This document shows positions 47,717 to 56,691 of a stretch of DNA of 59,826 nucleotides, piece by piece. The position numbers and the translations under genes were made by a program. The notes beneath the pieces were generated by a model. The model saw nothing but the letters and a program-made list of their open reading frames with translations, was not told where the DNA came from and did no database searches. The DNA comes from a bacterium c-19. GTDB lineage: Bacteria > Bacillota_I > Bacilli_A > Erysipelotrichales > Erysipelotrichaceae. The DNA lies in contig QZED01000005.1 in the NCBI GenBank assembly GCA_009917405.1, positions 1-59,826 of the forward strand, given 5' to 3'. Position 1 is the first letter of the stretch, and each line of letters opens with the position of its first letter.

Positions 47717-48304
47717 ATGTTGACAAAAGAAGAACTTTTGAAATGTTTTCAAACGGAAATCACAGCGATTTCAGAAGCAGAAATTGCCGCAGCACAACGT
47801 GAAGTGCAGGAAATTCAGGATCGTGCACAACAGGAAATACATGAAAATGCACAGGCAGCGGCACAGCTTTGGCTGGAACAGGAAACTGAGGATTTGCAGG
47901 CGAGTCACGCTGTTGCGATGAGTCATTTGAACGATGAAAATCATAAACGTCTGATGGCAGAGCGAGCAGTGATGGTCGAAGCACTGTTCGATGAGGCAAA
48001 ACAACAGTTGCTTCAGTTTCACCGAGAACCGCAATATCAAGAATTGCTTCGTAAGAAATTAACAGCTTATGCACAATCTGAAGAAGCGATGATTTTACAA
48101 CTGGGCAATACGGATAAAGCGTTGATGAAGGAACTGTCGGCAATCTTAAAAAATGCGCAGGTAGAACTTGCCACTGATATTCATTTAGGCGGCTTTCGCT
48201 TGATTTTAAAGCAACAAAATAAGCTGATTGATGAAACCTTGGACTCTGCCTTATCAGAGGCGCGAAAAGCATTCCTAAAACATTCGGCTTTGACGATTAA
48301 TTAA
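47717..48304 (+). CDS. ntpE: V/A-type ATPase peripheral-stalk subunit E
   Basis: 195 residues. N-terminal long coiled coil (SEAEIAAAQREVQEIQDRAQQ, about 20-80) and a globular C-terminal domain ending GGFRLILKQQNKLIDETLDSALSEAR, matching the E family pattern GG..v...d..i.vdnTld.rl. I chose ATG 47717, preceded by GAGGTG, over GTG 47702. It pairs with the small stalk subunit encoded first in the operon. A 104-bp gap without any ORF separates it from subunit A. Confidence 0.9.
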   Translation: MLTKEELLKCFQTEITAISEAEIAAAQREVQEIQDRAQQEIHENAQAAAQLWLEQETEDLQASHAVAMSHLNDENHKRLMAERAVMVEALFDEAKQQLLQFHREPQYQELLRKKLTAYAQSEEAMILQLGNTDKALMKELSAILKNAQVELATDIHLGGFRLILKQQNKLIDETLDSALSEARKAFLKHSALTIN

Positions 48305-48408
48305 TTTTAACTGCTTTAAGCGTGTACAGCTTTCATGTAGCTTATTTTCGATGAGCTCATAGAAGAAGCAATGATTTTTAAAACTTGAAATGCCAGCGAG
48401 GTGAGAAT

Positions 48409-50160
48409 GTGAATGAAAATGTAATATATTCGATTAACGGGCCAGTAGTTACCGTAAAAAATGCATCGGTATTTTCGATGCTGGAAATGGTTTATGTCGG
48501 GCATAAAAAGCTGATGGGCGAGGTAATTTCGATCAGCAGGGACGCAACTACGATTCAAGTCTATGAATCAACGACCGGTTTACAGCCGGGTGAACCGGTG
48601 TATGCCAGCCATCAGCCGATACAGGTAACCTTAGGTCCAGGAATTTTACGCAATATTTTTGACGGTATCGAACGTCCGCTGCGAGCAATCGCAAAGGAAA
48701 GCGGTGCGTTTATTGAGACCGGAAGCGCTGTTGCGCCATTAGATGAAGAAGCACTTTGGCAAGTTACGATGAAGATAAAAGTCGGTGACAAACTGGTCGG
48801 CGGACAAATTTATGCGACTGTTCCGGAGACCGATTTAATCGAGCATCGTTTAATGGTACCGCCGCATATGAGCGGTGAGGTTGTTTGGGTAGGCGATAAT
48901 AAAACTTATCGCATTCATGATGAGGTTGTGAAACTGCGCTTGGACAACGGTGATTTGCAGGCATTGACCTTATGCCAAAAATGGCCGATTAAAACAGCAC
49001 GACCGGTAAAGGAGCGTTTGCCGATCAGTATTCCGCTAGTGACCGGTCAGCGAATTTTTGATACGCTGTTTCCGATCGCAAAAGGTGGAACGGCTGCTAT
49101 CCCGGGCGGTTTTGGAACCGGTAAAACAATGACGCAGCATCAGCTTGCCAAATGGTGTGATGCGGATATTATCGTTTATGTCGGATGCGGAGAGCGCGGC
49201 AATGAGATGACGCAGGTTTTAGAAGAATTTTCTGAGCTTGTGGATCCGAAATCACAAAAGCCGCTGACAGATCGAACGGTGTTGATCGCTAATACTTCCA
49301 ATATGCCGGTTGCGGCACGTGAAGCGAGTATTTATACCGGTTTGACCTTAGCGGAGTACTATCGCGATATGGGATATCATGTAGCGATCATGGCGGACTC
49401 TACTTCACGCTGGGCGGAAGCACTTCGTGAAATCAGCGGTCGTTTAGAGGAAATGCCGGCAGAAGAAGGCTTTCCTGCTTATCTGCCCTCACGAATCTCA
49501 CAATTTTATGAACGCGCGGGTTATATGAAAACCTTGAACGATGCTGAGGGATCGGTATCTATTATCGGTGCAGTATCTCCACAGGGAGCTGATTTCAGTG
49601 AACCAGTTACGCAAAACACCAAGCGTTTTGTACGTTGCTTTTGGGCATTGGATAAGCAGCTGGCATATGCACGCCATTATTTTGCAATTAACTGGAATGA
49701 ATCCTATTCGGAATATGTGAATGATTTAAGTCGCTGGTACATGCGCAATGTGGATGCCCGCTTTATGAATTGCCGTCAGCAGCTGACTGCACTGTTAGCG
49801 GAAGAAACAAAGCTGATGGAAATTGTTAAACTGATCGGAAGCGATGTGCTTCCTGATGATCAAAAGCTCGTAATTGAAATCAGTAAGGTGATTCGTGTCG
49901 GCTATCTCCAGCAAAATGCATTCCATCCGGAAGATACTTATGTTCCTTTAGCGAAACAGATGAAAATGATGGATGTGATTTTGTATTTGTATAAACAAAG
50001 CAAAAAAGTACTGTCGGAAGGAAAACCGATGAGCTTGATTTTAAAAACCGGTATTTTCGATAAGGTGATTAAAATGAAGTACGATGTTGCGAATAATCAG
50101 TTAGAATTATTAGATACTTATATGCCGATGATCGATGAGGCATTGGCACAGATTGAATAG
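48409..50160 (+). CDS. ntpA: V/A-type ATPase catalytic subunit A
   Basis: 583 residues, the catalytic head subunit. The N-terminal barrel ([11 protein letters not shown]) and the A-type insertion are followed by the P-loop GGFGTGKT (about residues 233-240), [17 protein letters not shown] with the catalytic Glu, [35 protein letters not shown] (Walker B region, partial) and the helical C-domain. The P-loop reads GGFGTGKT where many A subunits have GPFGSGKT. GTG 48409 is preferred because GAGGTGA lies just upstream and [14 protein letters not shown] fits the family start; TTG 48385 would overlap that site. Confidence 0.96.
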   Translation: MNENVIYSINGPVVTVKNASVFSMLEMVYVGHKKLMGEVISISRDATTIQVYESTTGLQPGEPVYASHQPIQVTLGPGILRNIFDGIERPLRAIAKESGAFIETGSAVAPLDEEALWQVTMKIKVGDKLVGGQIYATVPETDLIEHRLMVPPHMSGEVVWVGDNKTYRIHDEVVKLRLDNGDLQALTLCQKWPIKTARPVKERLPISIPLVTGQRIFDTLFPIAKGGTAAIPGGFGTGKTMTQHQLAKWCDADIIVYVGCGERGNEMTQVLEEFSELVDPKSQKPLTDRTVLIANTSNMPVAAREASIYTGLTLAEYYRDMGYHVAIMADSTSRWAEALREISGRLEEMPAEEGFPAYLPSRISQFYERAGYMKTLNDAEGSVSIIGAVSPQGADFSEPVTQNTKRFVRCFWALDKQLAYARHYFAINWNESYSEYVNDLSRWYMRNVDARFMNCRQQLTALLAEETKLMEIVKLIGSDVLPDDQKLVIEISKVIRVGYLQQNAFHPEDTYVPLAKQMKMMDVILYLYKQSKKVLSEGKPMSLILKTGIFDKVIKMKYDVANNQLELLDTYMPMIDEALAQIE

Positions 50161-50175
50161 AAAGGAGGGAAACGA

Positions 50176-51618
50176 ATGGGGATCCAATATTTAGGTTTAA
50201 ATGAAATCAGCGGTCCGCTAATTTTCTTGGATCAAGTCGACGATGTACATTATGAGGAAATGGTCGAACTGCACTTAGATAACGGAGAGAAGCGATTAGG
50301 ACGCGTTGTGCAGTTGGAAGGTAAACGCGCTGTCATTCAAGTGTTTGAAGGAACAAACGGAATTTCATTAACGAATGTAAAAACGCTGTTTACCGGCAAG
50401 GCGATGGAACTGCCTTTATCAAAAGAACTGCTGGGGCGTGTATTCAACGGTTCCGGACAGCCGATTGACGGATTAGGCGATCTCTATGCAGAAAAAAGCA
50501 AGGACATTAACGGCAGTCCGCTGAATCCCGTTTCCCGTGTTTATCCGCGTAACTATATTAATACGGGTATTTCCAGTATCGATGCATTGACAACTTTGAT
50601 TCGCGGACAGAAGCTGCCGATTTTTTCCGGCTCCGGTATGCCGCATAATGAACTGGCAGTACAGCTAGTAAAGCAAGCGAAGATTTCCGAAGGAGACGGT
50701 AAGAATTTCGGTATTGTCTTTGCGGCTATGGGCGTAAAAAACGACGTGGCTGATTACTTCCGCCGTTCTTTTGAAGAAGCAGGCGTTATGGATAAGGTTG
50801 TTATGTTTATCAACTTAAGCAATGATCCGATCATAGAGCGAACATTGACACCGCGCTGTGCATTGACTGCGGCAGAATATTTAGCCTATGAACATGATAT
50901 GCATATATTGGTCATCTTAACCGACATCACCTCTTATTGCGAGGCACTGCGTGAGTTTTCCAGCAGTAAGGGAGAAATACCGGGACGTAAAGGCTATCCG
51001 GGATATCTTTACTCTGATTTGGCGTCGCTGTATGAACGTGCCGGCATCATTCAGGGGGCGAAGGGAAGTGTGACCCAGATTCCGATTTTAACGATGCCTA
51101 ATGACGATATTACTCATCCGATTCCTGATTTGACCGGATATATTACCGAAGGACAGATTGTATTAGATCGCAGCCTAAATCAAATGGGTGTTTATCCGCC
51201 GGTCGGTATTCTGCCTTCCTTATCACGTTTAATGAAGGACGGTATCGGTGAAGGTTTTACCCGCAAGGATCATTCTGCCCTAAGCAACCAGCTGTTTGCG
51301 GCATATGCGAAAGTACAGGATGCACGTTCACTGGCATCTGTCATCGGTGAAGATGAATTGAGCGATGTTGATAAGCAGTATATGTCATTTGGCGCGTTAT
51401 TTGAGGAGCATTTCCTTAACCAAGGCTTCCAAGAAGATCGCAGTATTCAAACGACCTTGGATCTTGGTTGGGACTTGTTATCCGTATTGCCGCGTGAGGA
51501 ATTGGATCGTGTCGATGATGAAGTGCTGGATGAATTTTATAATCATGAAAAAGCCGTAAAACGCTTTTCCGTTAAGCAACCGGAAATTATCAAAGAGCTT
51601 GCCGGAAATGAGGCATAA
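50176..51618 (+). CDS. ntpB: V/A-type ATPase non-catalytic subunit B
   Basis: 480 residues. Typical B-subunit features: no intact P-loop ([19 protein letters not shown] in its place), [38 protein letters not shown], the [18 protein letters not shown] block (here [14 protein letters not shown]), and [21 protein letters not shown]. It alternates with A in the hexameric head. Start ATG 50176 has AAAGGAGGG upstream, 15 bases after the A stop. Confidence 0.97.
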   Translation: MGIQYLGLNEISGPLIFLDQVDDVHYEEMVELHLDNGEKRLGRVVQLEGKRAVIQVFEGTNGISLTNVKTLFTGKAMELPLSKELLGRVFNGSGQPIDGLGDLYAEKSKDINGSPLNPVSRVYPRNYINTGISSIDALTTLIRGQKLPIFSGSGMPHNELAVQLVKQAKISEGDGKNFGIVFAAMGVKNDVADYFRRSFEEAGVMDKVVMFINLSNDPIIERTLTPRCALTAAEYLAYEHDMHILVILTDITSYCEALREFSSSKGEIPGRKGYPGYLYSDLASLYERAGIIQGAKGSVTQIPILTMPNDDITHPIPDLTGYITEGQIVLDRSLNQMGVYPPVGILPSLSRLMKDGIGEGFTRKDHSALSNQLFAAYAKVQDARSLASVIGEDELSDVDKQYMSFGALFEEHFLNQGFQEDRSIQTTLDLGWDLLSVLPREELDRVDDEVLDEFYNHEKAVKRFSVKQPEIIKELAGNEA

Positions 51619-51620
51619 CT

Positions 51621-52247
51621 ATGGCTAAGCAAGTCTTTCCTACAAAAGGGAATTTAATTGCGATGAAAAAGTCTCATAATCTTGCTAAAACCGGTTATGA
51701 GTTGATGGATCGCAAACGTAATATCCTGACTCGAGAAATGATGAGCCTGTTGGATGATGTACGCTTGCTGCGAGATGAAATTACGACCGCTTATCAAAGA
51801 GCCTATTTTGCCTTGCAGCAAGCCAATATGAGTCTCGGACTGATTAATGATATTGTCGAAGCAGTGCCGATCGATCAAGGACTTCATGTCACATATCGTA
51901 GTGTAATGGGTGTAGAAATCCCTAAGCTGAAATATGAGCATACTGCTTTTGAATTGACCTATGGTTTGGCAAGAGGGAATTCGAAACTTGATTATGCTTA
52001 TCGTTGTTTCTATGAGGTGAAGCTTTTGACTGTAACCTTAGCGGAAATAGATAATGCAGTCTATCGGTTGGCTAATGCGATTCGGAAAGCTCAGAAACGA
52101 GCAAATGCTTTGAAAAATATTGTAATACCTGATTTTGAATATAATATTAAATTTATTGCCGATGCACTTGAAGAAAAGGAACGCGAAGAATTTTCAAGAC
52201 AAAAGGTGATTAAATTGAAAAAGGATAAAGAGCGTCTCAGCAGATGA
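51621..52247 (+). CDS. ntpD: V/A-type ATPase central-stalk subunit D
   Basis: 208 residues forming the rotating coiled-coil shaft. The N-terminus FPTKGNLIAMKKSHNLAKTG and GYELMDRKRNIL match the family (P.r..l..lk.rl..a..g..LLk.Kr). The C-terminal coil ends RREEFSRQKVIKLKKDK-like (here EREEFSRQKVIKLKKDK). It starts two bases after the B stop, so it is tightly coupled. Last gene of the operon; its stop codon lies within the terminator hairpin. Confidence 0.95.
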   Translation: MAKQVFPTKGNLIAMKKSHNLAKTGYELMDRKRNILTREMMSLLDDVRLLRDEITTAYQRAYFALQQANMSLGLINDIVEAVPIDQGLHVTYRSVMGVEIPKLKYEHTAFELTYGLARGNSKLDYAYRCFYEVKLLTVTLAEIDNAVYRLANAIRKAQKRANALKNIVIPDFEYNIKFIADALEEKEREEFSRQKVIKLKKDKERLSR

Positions 52248-52258
52248 CGCTCTTTTTT
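52228..52258 (+). terminator. Terminator of the V-type ATPase operon
   Basis: AAGAGCGTC (52228-52236) pairs perfectly with GACGCTCTT (52246-52254), followed by TTTT. It overlaps the last codons of subunit D. Confidence 0.9.
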
Positions 52259-52444
52259 GTACGACAAAAGGGGCTGAAAAAATTGTATTTACGTTAGTTT
52301 TACAGTCTCATGGAAGGAGCTATTAGACATATGATTTTTCTGCCTTTATTGATGAAATTGTCGTTAGTTGGTACTTGAATTGTATATAAATAGGATTTAT
52401 CGTAATGGTTTGTGATAAAAAATGATAAAAAAATAAAAAAAGGC

Positions 52445-52473
52445 TTGCATAATTGAGCAGTATTTGATATTAT
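52445..52473 (+). promoter_or_regulatory. Promoter of the tRNA operon
   Basis: TTGCAT (52445-52450) and TATTAT (52468-52473), 17-bp spacing, 30 bp upstream of the first tRNA. Confidence 0.75.
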
Positions 52474-52502
52474 TAATAGGCGCTGATAAAGCGTGATAAA
52501 AT

Positions 52503-52579
52503 GCGCCCATAGCTCAACTGGATAGAGCGTTTGACTACGGATCAAAAGGTTGCGGGTTCGATTCCTACTGGGCGCGCCA
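52503..52579 (+). tRNA. tRNA-Arg (ACG)
   Basis: Acceptor GCGCCCA/TGGGCGC with encoded CCA. Anticodon arm TTTGA-CTACGGA-TCAAA gives ACG. The T-stem GCGGG/CCTAC contains a C-A mismatch and a G-U pair. Confidence 0.93.
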
Positions 52580-52586
52580 TTCTCAT

Positions 52587-52663
52587 CGGGATGTAGCACA
52601 GCTTGGTAGTGCACTTGATTTGGGATCAAGGGGTCGCAGGTTCAAATCCTGTCATCCCGACCA
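52587..52663 (+). tRNA. tRNA-Pro (TGG)
   Basis: Acceptor CGGGATG/CATCCCG with encoded CCA. Anticodon arm CTTGA-TTTGGGA-TCAAG gives TGG. Confidence 0.96.
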
Positions 52664-52677
52664 TTTAAAACAAAAAT

Positions 52678-52754
52678 GGCTGGGTAGCTTAGCTGGCTAG
52701 AGCATCCGGTTCATACCCGGAAGGTCGTGGGTTCAAGTCCCACCCCCGCCACCA
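52678..52754 (+). tRNA. tRNA-Met (CAT), probably elongator
   Basis: Anticodon arm TCCGG-TTCATAC-CCGGA. The acceptor GGCTGGG/CCCCGCC has a T-C mismatch at pair 4-69. CCA is encoded. Identity as elongator Met is inferred from sequence style and from its place in the cluster. Confidence 0.85.
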
Positions 52755-52767
52755 TCTTTGCTAATGA

Positions 52768-52844
52768 GGACCCTTAGCTCAGTTGGTCAGAGCATCCGGC
52801 TCATAACCGGTGGGTCGTAGGTTCGAGTCCTACAGGGTCCACCA
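52768..52844 (+). tRNA. tRNA with CAT anticodon, probably Ile2 (lysidine type)
   Basis: Acceptor GGACCCT/AGGGTCC, anticodon loop CTCATAA, CCA encoded. Its body resembles Firmicutes tRNA-Ile2, whose CAT is modified by TilS, and it sits in the Met-Ile2-Ser order of Bacillus trnB. tRNA-Met is the alternative. Confidence 0.75.
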
Positions 52845-52863
52845 TTATTAAATTCCTATCTAT

Positions 52864-52954
52864 GGAGGAATACCCAAGTGGTTGAAGGGTCCGGTCTTGA
52901 AAACCGGTAGGTCGGGAAACCGGCGCCTGGGTTCGAATCCCAGTTCCTCCGCCA
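52864..52954 (+). tRNA. tRNA-Ser (TGA)
   Basis: 91 bases with a long variable arm (GTCGGGAAACCGGCGCC), anticodon TGA in TCTTGAAAA, acceptor GGAGGAA/TTCCTCC, CCA encoded. Confidence 0.95.
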
Positions 52955-52982
52955 TTTTCAAGAAACATCGTTATTTATACAT

Positions 52983-53059
<77 letters not shown>

Positions 53060-53062
53060 AAT

Positions 53063-53138
53063 GGTTCCTTAGCTCAGTCGGTAGAGCAAAGGACTGAAAA
53101 TCCTTGTGTCCCCGGTTCAATTCCGGGAGGAACCACCA
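53063..53138 (+). tRNA. tRNA-Phe (GAA)
   Basis: Acceptor GGTTCCT/AGGAACC, anticodon arm AGGAC-TGAAAAT-CCTT region gives GAA, CCA encoded. Confidence 0.96.
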
Positions 53139-53148
53139 TTTAAAAAAT

Positions 53149-53185
53149 AAGCATTTAAGCCTTAAACGGTTTAGATGCTTTTTTG
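53149..53185 (+). terminator. Terminator of the tRNA operon
   Basis: AAGCATTTAAGCC (53149-53161) pairs with GGTTTAGATGCTT (53168-53180), 13 bp with two G-U pairs, followed by TTTT. Confidence 0.9.
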
Positions 53186-53299
53186 ATATGCAGGATGAAA
53201 ATGGGAATATTTTATAAGGTATGAATTCTGATGTTTTGGCATCTTATAATCCTTTGATGAAAAGAAGGCTACCTTTTTTATGGAATTTATGGATTTATA

Positions 53300-53361
53300 T
53301 TGATTAATTATATAAAACGTGTAAAATAGAGATAACCGGAAAATGCTAAATAATAAGCATT
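53300..53361 (+). promoter_or_regulatory. Promoter of ktrBA with downstream inverted repeat
   Basis: TTGATT (53300-53305) and TAAAAT (53322-53327) with 16-bp spacing. Just past the expected start site is an inverted repeat AATGCT (53342-53347) / AGCATT (53356-53361), a possible operator. No c-di-AMP (ydaO) riboswitch was recognised. Confidence 0.55.
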
Positions 53362-53390
53362 GTTATAAGAAGCAGAAAAGAAGGTAAAAG

Positions 53391-54785
53391 ATGGTTAATT
53401 ATATCCATTCACTGTTGAATTTTAAGCGATTTTCAACAGCACAAAAAATAGCTGTGAGTTTCTTATTGGTCATACTGGTAGGAACAGTTTTATTAATGTT
53501 ACCGGCAGCGCATCAAAATCATCAGGCGTATCCGTTTATCGATTCTTTGTTTACGGCTACGAGTGCAACCTGTGTAACTGGACTTGTGGTTGATGTTACG
53601 GCAAGTGAATTTACGTTGTTTGGTCAGATTGTCATTATGTTGCTGATTCAAATCGGCGGTTTGGGGTTAATGACATTAATGGCAGTATTTATTCTGTTAT
53701 TAAAAAGTCGGTTATCTATGCATGAAAAAATTGCGATGAAAGAAATGCTGAATCAAGAACAGGTATTTAATATGCATCGCTTCTTGCTTGATATCCTGAA
53801 GTATACGCTGTTATTTGAGGGTGGTGGGATGATATTGCTGTCATTTCGCTTTATTCCGGAATTCGGCTTATTTTCCGGCTTGTTTAAAGCAATGTTTCTC
53901 GCTGTTTCGGCTTTCTGTAATGCCGGCTTTGATATATTAGGCAGTGTGAGTCTGATGGAGTATGCGCATGATCCGCTGGTGATGTTTACGATTATGGTAT
54001 TGATCGTATTGGGTGGCTTGGGCTTTGCGGTATGGTTTGATTTACGAGATAAACTGAAGATGCTGTTTCGCCGACAACTGAAATTAAGCAGGCTACGAAA
54101 ATCACTCAGTCTGCATACACGTATTGTTTTGGATATGACATTGCTGTTGATTTTTGCGACTGCCGCATTGCTGTTTCTGTTAGAATGGGATAATCCAGGA
54201 ACGCTCGCTTCATTCAACTGGTGGGAAAAAGGCATGAATGCGCTGTTTGAATCGGTAACGCTGCGAACGGCTGGCTTTGCCGGAGTGAATTACGGCGCCT
54301 TAACATTGGCTTCTAAGTTTTTAATGATTATTATTATGTTTATCGGCGGAAGTCCGGGCGGAACCGCAGGCGGTATTAAAACGACTACTTTGGCAGTATT
54401 GATAATTTATATTATTTCTAACTTACGCGGTCGCACCCATACGGTATTGTTTCACCGCACAATATCGATGGATATTATAGTTCGGGCAATGGGCATTTTC
54501 TTTATTAATCTGATGACATTGCTGGTCGGCATATTTCTGTTATGTATTTTTGAAAAGCATGATTTTATTGAGCTGGCATTTGAAGCTGTCAGTGCAATGG
54601 CTACGGTTGGCTTGACCTTAGGCATTACCTCAAGCTTAACGCTTGGTGGCAAGATTATTATTATCTTATTAATGTTTATCGGACGTATCGGAATTATGAC
54701 GCTTGTGCTGTCTTTGTTCTCGCACCACGGCAAACAGAAAAACAATAATGTCGTGTATCCGAACGGCAGTATTATTGTCGGATAA
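53391..54785 (+). CDS. ktrB: Potassium transporter membrane subunit KtrB
   Basis: 464 residues of the Trk/Ktr/HKT superfamily. Four M1-P-M2 repeats are visible through their pore loops: TATSATCVTGL (about 57-67), AVSAFCNAGFDILG (about 171-184), SVTLRTAGFAGVNYG (about 289-303) and AVSAMATVGLTLG (about 397-409), each with the selectivity-filter Gly. The GGSPGGTAGGIKTTTL stretch is the intramembrane gating loop typical of KtrB. The cytoplasmic N-terminus is short, as in Ktr rather than TrkH. AGAAGG precedes ATG 53391. It is followed by its regulator ktrA 24 bases later. Confidence 0.95.
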   Translation: MVNYIHSLLNFKRFSTAQKIAVSFLLVILVGTVLLMLPAAHQNHQAYPFIDSLFTATSATCVTGLVVDVTASEFTLFGQIVIMLLIQIGGLGLMTLMAVFILLLKSRLSMHEKIAMKEMLNQEQVFNMHRFLLDILKYTLLFEGGGMILLSFRFIPEFGLFSGLFKAMFLAVSAFCNAGFDILGSVSLMEYAHDPLVMFTIMVLIVLGGLGFAVWFDLRDKLKMLFRRQLKLSRLRKSLSLHTRIVLDMTLLLIFATAALLFLLEWDNPGTLASFNWWEKGMNALFESVTLRTAGFAGVNYGALTLASKFLMIIIMFIGGSPGGTAGGIKTTTLAVLIIYIISNLRGRTHTVLFHRTISMDIIVRAMGIFFINLMTLLVGIFLLCIFEKHDFIELAFEAVSAMATVGLTLGITSSLTLGGKIIIILLMFIGRIGIMTLVLSLFSHHGKQKNNNVVYPNGSIIVG

Positions 54786-54809
54786 TTCAAATAAAGAGAG
54801 GTATTCTAT

Positions 54810-55493
54810 ATGAAAATATCAAAAAATACAAAGAAACAATATGCGGTATTAGGATTGGGAGTATTTGGTTCTTCTGTCGCTAAAACATTAAGTCTGTATG
54901 ACTGTGAGGTGCTGGCACTCGATGTGGACATTAAATGTGTGAATCGTATTGCAGATTTAGTTACACAGGCAATGCAATGTGATATTACCGATTTAGATCA
55001 ACTGCGATCTACCGGCGTGGCTGATTGTGATGTCGCTATTGTCGGTATGGGAAATCATTTGGAAGAAACGGTTCTTGCCATCATCAATTTAAAAGAACTG
55101 GGTGTTCCTTATATTGTTGCCAAAGCGAAAAATAAGCGTTATATGCAGATCTTTATGACTGTCGGTGCCGATCGCATCGTTCGTCCTGAAAAAGAAATGG
55201 GTAAGCAGGTCGCAAAAAGTTTGTTAAGCAATAATATTGTAGAGATGATAGATATTGACAGCGAATACAGTATGGTTGAAATTGAAGCACCTTTTTCATG
55301 GGTAGGTAAAAGCCTTCGTGAGTTAGATGCACGCCGTCGTTTCGGTATCAATGTATTAGGTATACGACGCCCGCAGGATCAAAAGCTTTCTTTGGCTCCC
55401 GACGCCGACTATATTATTGATGCATGTGATCATCTTGTGATTATCGCTGACGGTAAAACATTCGCGCGATTAGATGACTTAAATAAAATTTAA
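54810..55493 (+). CDS. ktrA: Potassium uptake regulatory subunit KtrA (RCK)
   Basis: 227 residues. The RCK/TrkA-N Rossmann domain starts YAVLGLGVFGSSVAKTL (about 12-28), with acidic LDVD after the second strand for ribose binding and MGNHLEETVLAIINLKELG later. The TrkA-C domain (about 145-227) ends DACDHLVIIADGKTFARL and in KtrA homologues binds c-di-AMP. The cytoplasmic ring gates KtrB in response to ATP/ADP. AGAGAGG precedes the ATG. Same operon as ktrB. Confidence 0.96.
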   Translation: MKISKNTKKQYAVLGLGVFGSSVAKTLSLYDCEVLALDVDIKCVNRIADLVTQAMQCDITDLDQLRSTGVADCDVAIVGMGNHLEETVLAIINLKELGVPYIVAKAKNKRYMQIFMTVGADRIVRPEKEMGKQVAKSLLSNNIVEMIDIDSEYSMVEIEAPFSWVGKSLRELDARRRFGINVLGIRRPQDQKLSLAPDADYIIDACDHLVIIADGKTFARLDDLNKI

Positions 55494-55501
55494 TATCATA
55501 T

Positions 55502-55527
55502 AGCTGTGCTTTTGCACAGTTTTTTTG
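55502..55527 (+). terminator. Terminator of ktrBA
   Basis: CTGTGC pairs with GCACAG around TTTT, followed by TTTTTTT. Confidence 0.85.
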
Positions 55528-55577
55528 TCACAAATGCGCCGTTCCTTAATACAATATACTATGGAGGAGTATATCGT

Positions 55578-55880
55578 ATGGTTGAAGTGAAAAGTATTTG
55601 TATTGCGCAAAAATCATTTATCGGTGTTCGACTGCATTTACCCGCATATCCTTCTTATTTGATCGTATCCACAAAAACAATTTTGGCACAGAACCTTTTT
55701 GATATTAACTATTTTCAAAAAACCAATCAAGTAGCGGTAATTATCACTGAGTATCGGCATGGGTTCGAGGCGATGCTTAATGCTAAAGTGATCGCTGCCA
55801 ACGATGCCGCAATGGCTCACGGAGTTACTTTAACAATGAACGGAAAAGAGGCATTGCTGCTTTGTGAAGGCGCACTATAA
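55578..55880 (+). CDS. yunC: YunC-like DUF1805 protein
   Basis: 100 residues. I start it at ATG 55578 behind GGAGGAG (55563-55569), because a longer in-frame extension to 55506 would begin inside the ktrA terminator. The family pattern is visible: KSFIGVRLHLPAYPSYLIVSTKTILAQN, a central helix and the C-terminal block AHGVTLTMNGKEALLLCE, similar to the end of B. subtilis YunC as I remember it. Function unknown. Its 3' end overlaps the yunB-like gene by 17 bases. In Bacillus the yunB and yunC genes are also neighbours, which supports both calls. Confidence 0.75.
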   Translation: MVEVKSICIAQKSFIGVRLHLPAYPSYLIVSTKTILAQNLFDINYFQKTNQVAVIITEYRHGFEAMLNAKVIAANDAAMAHGVTLTMNGKEALLLCEGAL

Positions 55881-56565
55881 AAAGGGCAGACATTGGCTCA
55901 GAAATCGCATCTTATTGATCAGCTTCGTGATCATCCTTTTCTTTACGATGTGGATTCGCTCGCTGAATGAATATGTGGAGCCGCGTTTACAAGCGATTGC
56001 GAAGCAAAATGTGATCTTCGCAATTAATAATATTACGCAGTCTGTATTAGCCGATATGGAGTATGATCCTGATTCACTGATTCAGATTTCCAATACGCCT
56101 GACGGCACCATATCATCTGTTGCTTACGATTCCTATCGTTTAAATCAAATCTTATATACCGCACTTCATACGATCGATGAAAGTCTTGATCAAGAAGAAA
56201 ACGGAACAGGCAGACAAGAAGGTGATGAAATATATTTCAAGAACGGTGTTGTGTATGAATGTCCGCTCGGTTTATTAACCAAAATACCTTTTTTAGCTAA
56301 TTCGGGTCCGAGAATACCGATCCGTTTAAAGCTGTTAAATGATGTCACGGGTGAAATTAAGGTTGATTCGGCACCTTACGGAATTAATAATACCTTAGTA
56401 AAGGTTTATATAAAAATCAGTGTAAAAACGCAAATCATTACCATCCTCTCAACATCAGAAACAGAAACGAGCACTGAAATTCCTGTTGTTGTTCAAATTG
56501 TGAACGGTAAGGTACCTAATATCACTCCTTATGTATCATCTTCCGATCAAAAAACACCGCAGTGA
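55864..56565 (+). CDS. yunB: YunB-like sporulation protein
   Basis: 233 residues. One N-terminal transmembrane helix (ILLISFVIILFFTMWI, about 16-31) followed by an extracytoplasmic domain: NEYVEPRLQAIAKQNVIFAINN is the family's characteristic start (the B. subtilis protein has a similar 'A...a...in.av' block). Downstream are GLLTKIPFLANSGPRIPIRLKLLNDVTGEI and GINNTLVKVYIKISVKTQIITIL. In Bacillus YunB is a SigE-controlled protein needed for efficient spore formation; the present role is inferred. The start is GTG 55864 inside the yunC end. An Erysipelotrichia-type host could either sporulate or retain this as a relic. Confidence 0.8.
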   Translation: MKAHYKKGRHWLRNRILLISFVIILFFTMWIRSLNEYVEPRLQAIAKQNVIFAINNITQSVLADMEYDPDSLIQISNTPDGTISSVAYDSYRLNQILYTALHTIDESLDQEENGTGRQEGDEIYFKNGVVYECPLGLLTKIPFLANSGPRIPIRLKLLNDVTGEIKVDSAPYGINNTLVKVYIKISVKTQIITILSTSETETSTEIPVVVQIVNGKVPNITPYVSSSDQKTPQ

Positions 56566-56628
56566 CAGACGTGACATGCAATATTTTGCCTGTGTGAAGG
56601 ACTTTTTTTAAATTCTTACCTGTAACCT

Positions 56629-56657
56629 TTGAAATCTTGTGCGAAATGTTGTATTAT
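56629..56657 (+). promoter_or_regulatory. Promoter of the thioredoxin-fold lipoprotein gene
   Basis: TTGAAA (56629-56634) and TATTAT (56652-56657) with 17-bp spacing, 35 bp upstream of the start codon. Confidence 0.7.
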
Positions 56658-56691
56658 AAATAGAGAATTTCAGATAGGAGTGAATTCAGAG

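Noticed and set aside
47760..48272. 170-codon minus-strand frame inside subunit E
   Set aside because: Antisense shadow of a coiled-coil gene in a tightly packed operon.
52331..52378. 15-codon hydrophobic frame (MIFLPLLMKLSLVGT) with GGAAGGAG upstream, considered as a small toxin
   Set aside because: Too short and too far from the ribosome-binding site; no antisense partner or charged tail is visible.
52300..52629. Minus-strand 109-codon frame over the first tRNAs
   Set aside because: It is antisense to tRNA-Arg and tRNA-Pro; the SRNRTRNLLIRSQ-type peptide is a known translation artefact of tRNA genes.
53139..53390. c-di-AMP (ydaO) riboswitch expected before ktrBA
   Set aside because: Conserved ydaO sequence blocks were not found; only a terminator, a promoter and a short inverted repeat are present.
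53753..54235. 160-codon minus-strand frame inside ktrB
   Set aside because: Shadow of the ktrB membrane segments; no promoter or start signal.
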